Origin: an uncultured Oscillospiraceae bacterium
GTDB lineage: Bacteria; Bacillota; Clostridia; Oscillospirales; Oscillospiraceae
DNA length: 11,883 nucleotides
Direction: 5' to 3'
Assembly (NCBI GenBank): GCA_910588365.1
Contig: CAJUQS010000121.1
Location: forward strand, 1 to 11,883
Positions 6,606-11,883 of this stretch are shown here, one piece after another. Made by a program: the position numbers and the translations under genes. Numbering within the stretch: the stretch's first letter is position 1; the number at the start of each line of letters is the position of its first letter. The notes beneath the pieces were generated by a model. It was not told where the DNA came from, ran no database searches, and worked only from the letters and a program-made list of their open reading frames with translations.

Positions 6606-9600
6606 ATGGAACAGCTGCTGCAAACCCTACTGCGCATCCCGGAGGCGGGGGCGCTGGCCGCCGCCGTAGAGGGCGGGGGCTGTCCCGCCGCCATCACCGG
6701 ACTGGGGCCCGTCCACCGGGCCCAGATCGCGGCCGCCGTGGCGGCCGAGTCCGGCCGGCCCCTGGTGATGGTCTGCGACCACGAGGGGGAGGCCGTCCGG
6801 CTGTGCGAGGATCTGGAGGCCCTGCTGGGGTGCCGGCCCGTGAAGCTCTTTGCCCGGGAGCTGTTCGTCCGGGCGGGTACGGTGATCTCCCGCCAGTGGG
6901 AGCACAGCCGCATCGCCGCCCTCTACGAGCTCAGCGCGGAGCGGTGCCGGGCGGTGGTCTGCACCGCCGAGGGGCTGCTGCAAAAGACCAGCCCCGTGGA
7001 GCGGCTGCGGGAGGCGGCCATCACGCTGGAGGTGGGCGCGCGCTTTGATCTGGGGGATCTGCCCCGCCGGCTGGTGGACGCCGGGTACAGCCGGACCGCC
7101 CAGGTGGAGGGCGTGGGCCAGTTCGCCCTGCGGGGCGGCATCCTGGACGTATACTCCCCCCTCATGGACGCGCCGGTGCGGTGTGAGTTCTTTGACGACG
7201 AGATCGACTCCCTGGGCGCCTTTGACACCGTCACCCAGCGGCGGACCAAGAACCTCCCCTCCGCCCTGCTGCTGCCCGCGGCGGAGCTTCTGCCGGGGGC
7301 GGAGCCGGCCAGCGTGTTCGACTACCTGCCCCCGGACGCCCTGGTCTGCGTGGGCGAGACGGGACGGGTGGGCGAGCGGGTGAAAAACGTGCTCTGGCAG
7401 GCCCGGGAGGACACGGAGTCCCTGCTGGCCGCCGGGGAGAAGGACGGGGATCTGGTGCGTCTGCTGATGACCCAGGGCGAGTGGCTTGAGCGCCTGGGGG
7501 CGTTCCCCGTGTGCATGATGGAGTCCCTGCCCACCTCCCGCTACCCCCTGAACCCGCGGACCCTCCTCTCCTTCAGCGCCAAGCAGCTGAGCGCCTACGG
7601 CGGCAGCATCGAGTCCGCCGCCGGGGATCTGGAGCACTACCGGGACGCTGAATTCGCGGTGCTGCTGCTGTGCGGGAACCCCACCCGCGCGAAAAACCTC
7701 CAGCGGATGCTGCGGGAGCGGGGGCTCACGGCGGCGCTGGACTTCGACTGCCGGACCATGCCCGGCCGCGGGGAGCTGCGCATCGCGGTGGGCGCCCTCT
7801 CCGCCGGCGCGGAGTACCCCCAGCTGGGGCTGGCGGTGCTCACCGAAGGGCAGCTCACCGCCTCCAGCGCCGGAAAGAAAGCACCTGTCAGAAGCGCCAG
7901 GAAGGACAGCCGCCAGAAGCTCCTCAGCTATACCGATCTCACCCCCGGCGATCTGGTGGTCCACACCCACCACGGCATCGGCCGCTTTGAGGGCATCCGC
8001 AAGATGCCTGTGGACGGGGTGGAGAAGGACTATATCAAGCTCGCCTACGCCGGGGGGGACAGCCTCTATGTCCCCGCCACCCAGTTGGATCTGATCTCCA
8101 AATACATCGGGGGCGGCGGCATCTCCGCCGACGGCGAGCCCCGCCCGGCCAAGCTCAACAAGCTGGGAGGCAGCGACTGGTCCAAGCAGAAGTCCAGGGC
8201 CAAGGCCGCGGCCAAGGATCTGGCCAAGGGCCTCATCGCCCTGTACGCCGAGCGGCAGCGCCGGCCGGGCTTCGCCTTCTCCCCGGACTCCCCCTGGCAG
8301 ACGGAGTTCGAGGAGGCCTTCGACTACGCGGAGACGGACGACCAGCTGCGGTGCATCGCGGACATCAAAAAGGACATGGAGCGGCCCGTGCCCATGGACC
8401 GCCTGCTCTGCGGCGACGTGGGCTACGGCAAGACGGAGGTGGCACTGCGGGCCGTGATGAAGTGCATCCTGGACGGCAAGCAGGCCGCCATTCTGGTCCC
8501 CACCACCGTCCTGGCCCAGCAGCACTTCTCCACCGCTGTCAGCCGCTTCCGCTCCTTTCCGGTGAGCATCCGGGTTTTGAGCCGCTTCCAGACCCCCGGC
8601 CAGGTCCGCCAGATCCTCGCCGATCTGGGGGCGGGAAAGGTGGATGTGCTCATCGGCACCCACAAGCTGCTGCAAAAGGATATCCGGTTCAAGGACCTGG
8701 GGCTGCTGGTGGTGGACGAGGAGCAGCGCTTCGGCGTGACCCACAAGGAGAAGCTCAAGGAGATCAGCCGTCAGGTGGACGTGCTCACCCTCTCCGCCAC
8801 CCCCATCCCCCGCACGCTCAACATGGCGCTCTCGGGACTGCGGGACATGTCCACCCTGGAGGAGCCGCCCCACAACCGCCAGCCGGTGCAGACCTACGTG
8901 GTGGAGCACGACTGGGCCATGCTGGGCGACGCCCTGCGCCGGGAGATCGACCGGGGCGGCCAGGCCTACTACCTCCACAACCGGGTGGAGACCATCGATC
9001 TGACCGCCGCCCGCATCCAGAAGCTGGTGGGGGAGGACGTGAAGGTGGTGGTGGGCCACGGGAAGATGAACGAGCAGCAGCTCTCCGGCGTGATGCAGCA
9101 GATGGTGGAGGGCTCGGCCCAGATCCTGGTGTGCACCACCATCATTGAGACAGGCATCGACATCGCCAATGTCAACACCCTGGTCATCGAGGACGCGGAC
9201 AAAATGGGCCTCGCCCAGCTCCACCAGATCCGGGGCCGCATCGGCCGCAGCGCCCGCCGGGCCTACGCCTATATGACCTACCGGCCGGGGAAGGTGCTCA
9301 GCGAGGTGGCCAGCAAGCGCCTGACCGCCATCCGGGAGTTCGTGGAATTCGGCTCCGGGTTCAAGATCGCCATGCGAGATCTGGAGATCCGGGGGGCCGG
9401 GAACCTGCTGGGCCCCGAGCAGTCGGGGTACATGATGAGCGTTGGCTACGACATGTACCTCCAGCTGCTGGAGGACGCGGTGCTGGAGGAGCGGGGGGAG
9501 AAAAAGCGGGTGGTCAGCGAGTGCGCCGCGGACCTCACGGTCTCCGCCAACATCCCGGACCGGTACGTCCCCGACTCCGGCCAGCGGATGGACCTCTACC

Positions 9601-10013
9601 GCCGCATCGCCGCCATCCGCAGCCAGGAGGACGCGGCGGATCTCCTGGATGAGCTCATGGACCGCTACGGCGACCCGCCCAAATCCGTCTACGCCCTGCT
9701 GGACGTGGCCATGCTCCGCGCCGCCGCCGCCAAGGCCGGCATCTCCGACATCTCCCAGCGGGGGGATAAGCTGCGCTTCGTCATCGCCGACTTTGACACG
9801 GAGGCCATCGTGGCCCTGTGCGCCAGCCCCAAGTACCGCCGCCGCCTGTCGGTGAACGCCGGGGAGGTGCCGGCTATCACCCTGGTTCTGACGCCCAAGG
9901 ACCAGGTGCTGGAGACGGCCCTGACACTGGTGGAGGACCTGCGCCTGGCCGCCGGTGGCCGGGAGGGCGCGGCGGACGTGGTAAAAAGCTCCGATACTCA
10001 AACCGATAAATAA
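6606..10013 (+). CDS. mfd: Transcription-repair coupling factor Mfd
   Basis: This ATP-driven translocase removes RNA polymerase stalled at DNA lesions and recruits UvrA. All parts are present in 1135 residues. The UvrB-like N-terminal region includes VEGVGQFALRGGILDVYSP (167-185). The RNA-polymerase interaction domain is near 445-500 (PGDLVVHTHHGIGRF). The RecG-like helicase motor has Walker A GDVGYGKTE (603-611), DEEQ (704-707), SATPIPRTLNMAL (730-742), GIDIANVNTLVIEDAD (850-865) and motif VI QIRGRIGR (874-881). The TRG region (about 905-945) and the C-terminal autoinhibitory D7 domain follow. The ATG at 6606 has GAGGTGA 5 nt upstream; GTG 6597 would add three residues but overlap that site. 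It is transcribed from the promoter at 6417-6445 and ends at the terminator at 10131. Confidence 0.98.
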   Translation: MEQLLQTLLRIPEAGALAAAVEGGGCPAAITGLGPVHRAQIAAAVAAESGRPLVMVCDHEGEAVRLCEDLEALLGCRPVKLFARELFVRAGTVISRQWEHSRIAALYELSAERCRAVVCTAEGLLQKTSPVERLREAAITLEVGARFDLGDLPRRLVDAGYSRTAQVEGVGQFALRGGILDVYSPLMDAPVRCEFFDDEIDSLGAFDTVTQRRTKNLPSALLLPAAELLPGAEPASVFDYLPPDALVCVGETGRVGERVKNVLWQAREDTESLLAAGEKDGDLVRLLMTQGEWLERLGAFPVCMMESLPTSRYPLNPRTLLSFSAKQLSAYGGSIESAAGDLEHYRDAEFAVLLLCGNPTRAKNLQRMLRERGLTAALDFDCRTMPGRGELRIAVGALSAGAEYPQLGLAVLTEGQLTASSAGKKAPVRSARKDSRQKLLSYTDLTPGDLVVHTHHGIGRFEGIRKMPVDGVEKDYIKLAYAGGDSLYVPATQLDLISKYIGGGGISADGEPRPAKLNKLGGSDWSKQKSRAKAAAKDLAKGLIALYAERQRRPGFAFSPDSPWQTEFEEAFDYAETDDQLRCIADIKKDMERPVPMDRLLCGDVGYGKTEVALRAVMKCILDGKQAAILVPTTVLAQQHFSTAVSRFRSFPVSIRVLSRFQTPGQVRQILADLGAGKVDVLIGTHKLLQKDIRFKDLGLLVVDEEQRFGVTHKEKLKEISRQVDVLTLSATPIPRTLNMALSGLRDMSTLEEPPHNRQPVQTYVVEHDWAMLGDALRREIDRGGQAYYLHNRVETIDLTAARIQKLVGEDVKVVVGHGKMNEQQLSGVMQQMVEGSAQILVCTTIIETGIDIANVNTLVIEDADKMGLAQLHQIRGRIGRSARRAYAYMTYRPGKVLSEVASKRLTAIREFVEFGSGFKIAMRDLEIRGAGNLLGPEQSGYMMSVGYDMYLQLLEDAVLEERGEKKRVVSECAADLTVSANIPDRYVPDSGQRMDLYRRIAAIRSQEDAADLLDELMDRYGDPPKSVYALLDVAMLRAAAAKAGISDISQRGDKLRFVIADFDTEAIVALCASPKYRRRLSVNAGEVPAITLVLTPKDQVLETALTLVEDLRLAAGGREGAADVVKSSDTQTDK

Positions 10014-10025
10014 GGAGGAAAAACG

Positions 10026-10122
10026 ACGAAAAAGAGACGACTTTTGTTCATCCTTGCTGCGGTACTCCTGCTGACTGGCAGGCGGCGAGGTGATCGACAA
10101 GTGGGAGATGTCCGGGACGTAA
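10026..10122 (+). pseudogene. Remnant of a lipoprotein gene (start codon lost, frameshifted)
   Basis: AAGGAGG (10012-10018) overlaps the mfd stop. At the proper 7-nt spacing comes ACG, where ATG would be expected, followed by codons for KKRRLLFILAAVLLLTG: a positively charged start, a hydrophobic core and the beginning of a lipobox (LLTG, where Cys should follow). An extra base near 10080 then shifts the frame. The continuing frame reads GGEVIDKWEMSGT and stops at TAA 10120-10122, just before the terminator. So start codon, lipobox Cys and the rest of the protein are missing. In related Bacillota a PrsA/SurA-type peptidyl-prolyl isomerase lipoprotein often follows mfd, and this may be its corpse; too little is left to prove it. 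TTG 10044 could start translation but gives a product that runs through the terminator. Confidence 0.55.
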
Positions 10123-10130
10123 TTTCCGTG

Positions 10131-10173
10131 AAAACAGCAGCGATAGCCTTTTCCCGGCTATCGCTGCTGTTTT
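10131..10173. terminator. Bidirectional intrinsic terminator between convergent units
   Basis: A perfect 18-bp stem: AAAACAGCAGCGATAGCC (10131-10148), a 7-nt loop, and its reverse complement at 10156-10173 ending in TTTT. With A4 on one side and T4 on the other it works as a terminator in both directions. It closes the mfd unit from the left and the GLUG-protein unit (stop at 10218-10220) from the right. Confidence 0.93.
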
Positions 10174-10217
10174 GCGGTATGCTGTCGTCAACGCGTCAGG
10201 CTCTTATCCTGAAATTG

Positions 10218-10556
10218 TTACGAAACGTCTGCCCGCGCAATCGAAATACTGCCCTTTACATTTCCCAGAGCACCGTCTGTGGCCTGGAGGTACAGCTGGT
10301 AGGTTCCGGGCTTTGCCGGAGGACCGATGGTAAATTCCGCAGCGCATTTCAGCGGTTCTCCCGGCTGCCGCAGGTTATGCACAGACCAATAGACCACATC
10401 TTTCTGCCCATCCTTAGCGAAAAAGACCTTCATTCTATTTCCTGTTTTCGCTGAAATGTCGTACAAAATATCGTCCCCCTCGGACAATGTATATTTCCCC
10501 AGGAAGATCGTTTCTCCTGCCGCTACAGTCTTGAAATCAACAGGGATCAGCTCCAC
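10218..10556 (-). pseudogene. C-terminal part of the frameshifted GLUG-repeat protein
   Basis: An open frame of 112 codons from a GTG. It contains GETIFLGKYTLSEGDDILYD, VVYWSVHNLRQPGEPL and GPPAKPGTYQLYLQA, and ends GALGNVKGSISIARADVS. It looks like an extracellular beta-sandwich module. It has no Shine-Dalgarno before the GTG. The frame also runs on upstream as DDPDDTTDVE and meets the end of the 10576-11823 gene. Removing one G from the GGG at 10580-10582 joins the two as LLGDM-DDPDDTTDVELIP, giving one protein of about 534 residues. I recall this same order (AELLGDM, an acidic linker, then this module) at the C-terminus of M56/BlaR1-type proteins in gut Clostridia, which supports a frameshift rather than two genes. 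The function of the module is unknown. Confidence 0.7.
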
Positions 10557-10575
10557 ATCAGTCGTATCATCCGGG

Positions 10576-11823
10576 TCATCCCATATCCCCCAACAGCTCA
10601 GCCGCTTCCGCCTCGGTCATATAGGCGGCGCCTGTGATATCGTCGTTCGTGTCCCGGGTGATTTTAATATTGACGGTTCCCTTCGGGTTCATATTCAGCG
10701 TATAAAAGGAGCCATCCCTCCGGATGTCCAGAAAGATATTGACCAACTGTCCTTGATAATAATAGGTCTTTTCATCCACCATTGTGACGCCTGCCGCCTC
10801 ATATTCCGCCATCTGCGCCTCGGCCCACTCCTTTTCCTGTTTCTCTTTCAGCTCGTTAAATTCGTCGTCCCGGTTCAGCTTATTATAGAGCATGGATTGG
10901 AACGCCCAGTTTCCATCTTCCAAAGCGCGATCCAGCCAAAGCTCCAGCTCCGCCTCGTCCATGCAGTCCGTCAAGATGGAGAAAAACGCCATTTCTTCAT
11001 CGGTATACGCTTTTTCTGCGAAGCCGGTAAGCAGAGCGGAATTTGCGTCAAGCCGGCGCACGGCGACGGAGAAAAATGCAAAGTCCCCATCCGCATAGAT
11101 TCTTTCAAGCCATTTCTTTTGCGTTTTTTCATCCAGCCGGGGGAAAGTGATTTCAAACATAGGCAAACTGCCGGCTTTATAATACCGCTCTATCTCTGAA
11201 GAATTATCCTTAATGCTCACGGCTGCTTCTTTGGGATAGACAAAATTATCATAGGAACGGCTCCCTTGTCCAATCGCAAGGACTGCTCCAACCGACTTAT
11301 TAGCGGCATTTTTTCCCGCACTCGCGATGTCATAGTCCCGCAGGGTAATGTTGTAAATATGTGCTTTTTTCGCAACCCCAAACAGTCCTATAATCTCTGC
11401 GTCCGGGTCGGTCATGGTGAGGCCCGTGATCTCAAAGCCGTTTCCGTTATAGGTTCCTGTAAAAGGGGCATCCCATGTTCCGATGGGAACCCAGTCACCT
11501 GCGGACAAGGAAATATCCGCTTGCTGCATATAATTCAGGTTCATGCCGTACTTGCCTGTGCCAATCGCTCTGAGCTGGGCTTCATTGCAAACTAAATAAT
11601 ATGATGTTCCCTTAAAATCCAATGTTTCCATTTCTGACGAATTGTCTGCTGTTTGCGAATTATCAAACAGCGGCGGTACGGATTTTTCTGTATTTATCGA
11701 ATTTGGCACATCCGCAGCGGCGGCAGTAGGATAAATCCCGATGAAAGCTGCACTAAAAACAATACATAACGTCAGCATACCAGTCAAAAGCTGAATTGCT
11801 TTTGATTTTTTCTTAAATTTCAT
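10576..11823 (-). CDS. Secreted GLUG-motif protein with helical repeats and BlaR1/M56-like C-terminal region (frameshifted)
   Basis: A 415-residue exported protein of unknown function. Signal peptide: KFKKKSK, then a hydrophobic core to about residue 36 (cut near TAAAA/DVP). A GLUG-type domain covers about 72-190: YYLVCNEAQLRAIG, ADISLSAGDWVPIG, FTGTYNGNGFEITGLTM, then the motif proper IGLFGVAKKAHIYNITLRDY (145-164). Three helical repeats follow near 238, 268 and 296 (WLERIYADGDFAFFSVAVRRL; FAEKAYTDEEMAFFSILTDC; WLDRALEDGNWAFQSMLYNK). After a charged coil (317-345) comes a tyrosine-rich beta region (TYYYQGQLVNIFLDIRRDGS, NPKGTVNIKITR). The frame closes at DMG because of a one-base shift; the true C-terminus lies in 10218-10556. 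Composition is clearly less GC-rich than its neighbours. AGGTG lies 5 nt before the ATG; no clear promoter is visible in the 60 bp upstream. Confidence 0.8.
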   Translation of the reverse strand: MKFKKKSKAIQLLTGMLTLCIVFSAAFIGIYPTAAAADVPNSINTEKSVPPLFDNSQTADNSSEMETLDFKGTSYYLVCNEAQLRAIGTGKYGMNLNYMQQADISLSAGDWVPIGTWDAPFTGTYNGNGFEITGLTMTDPDAEIIGLFGVAKKAHIYNITLRDYDIASAGKNAANKSVGAVLAIGQGSRSYDNFVYPKEAAVSIKDNSSEIERYYKAGSLPMFEITFPRLDEKTQKKWLERIYADGDFAFFSVAVRRLDANSALLTGFAEKAYTDEEMAFFSILTDCMDEAELELWLDRALEDGNWAFQSMLYNKLNRDDEFNELKEKQEKEWAEAQMAEYEAAGVTMVDEKTYYYQGQLVNIFLDIRRDGSFYTLNMNPKGTVNIKITRDTNDDITGAAYMTEAEAAELLGDMG

Positions 11824-11883
11824 AATCGCACCTAACCTTTCTTTTAGCAGTTCTTTATTTTCGCTTAAAGTAACGGCGCCAAG

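Noticed and set aside
6627..10100. A 1157-codon open frame on the minus strand opposite mfd
   Set aside because: It is a GC-rich antisense shadow of a fully conserved mfd; its product is low-complexity (Ala/Gly/His/Leu/Pro-rich) with no recognisable domain.
10044..10454. A 136-codon plus-strand frame from TTG 10044
   Set aside because: It begins inside the lipoprotein signal sequence, reads through an 18-bp terminator and then lies antisense to the GLUG protein tail; it is an accident of the frameshift.
10456..11199. A 247-codon plus-strand open frame opposite the GLUG gene
   Set aside because: The minus-strand frame has a signal peptide, a GLUG motif and repeats; the plus frame has no start signal and no domain.
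1..11883. CRISPR arrays, tRNA or rRNA genes, insertion sequences with transposase
   Set aside because: I saw no regularly spaced direct repeats, no tRNA cloverleaf and no transposase or integrase motifs on either strand.

Overview
This window looks like a chromosome segment from a GC-rich member of the Clostridia (Bacillota), probably an Oscillospiraceae-type gut anaerobe of the Flavonifractor/Lawsonibacter kind. That placement is an inference from four things: high GC with strongly GC-biased third codon positions, strong AGGAGG-type ribosome binding sites, the protein families present, and a C-terminal module that I recall from M56/BlaR1-type proteins of these bacteria. No rRNA, tRNA or CRISPR array is visible.

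Left part (1-3746). A minus-strand operon runs polA (DNA polymerase I), rimI (ribosomal protein acetyltransferase) and a second GNAT acetyltransferase that continues past the left edge. The genes are tightly packed: a 3-nt gap, then an ATGA overlap. A good extended -10 promoter lies in front of polA. Diverging from it, with its own promoter and a strong intrinsic terminator, is a single-gene unit for an N-acylglucosamine 2-epimerase family enzyme (3747-4949).

Middle (4995-6605). A two-gene, phage-type lysis cassette (holin-like membrane protein plus CHAP endolysin with an SLH-like tail) stands alone with no other phage genes. After it comes a gene-poor stretch of about 590 bp. This holds a 5'-truncated minus-strand coding fragment, an AT-rich inverted repeat exactly at the broken edge of that fragment, a consensus-like promoter for mfd, and a low-complexity hairpin in the mfd leader.

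Right part (6606-11883). mfd, the transcription-repair coupling factor, is intact at 1135 aa. Just after its stop is the wreck of a lipoprotein gene: a good Shine-Dalgarno and a signal peptide, but ACG where ATG should be and a frameshift. An 18-bp bidirectional terminator follows. Converging on that terminator from the right edge is a distinctly lower-GC gene for a secreted protein with a signal peptide, a GLUG-type repeat domain, three helical repeats and a C-terminal beta-rich module. It is split by a one-base frameshift into 10576-11823 and 10218-10556.

The polA and mfd units are ordinary housekeeping DNA replication/repair. The accessory interest lies in the orphan lysis cassette, the debris between it and mfd, the dead lipoprotein gene, and the broken GLUG-repeat protein.
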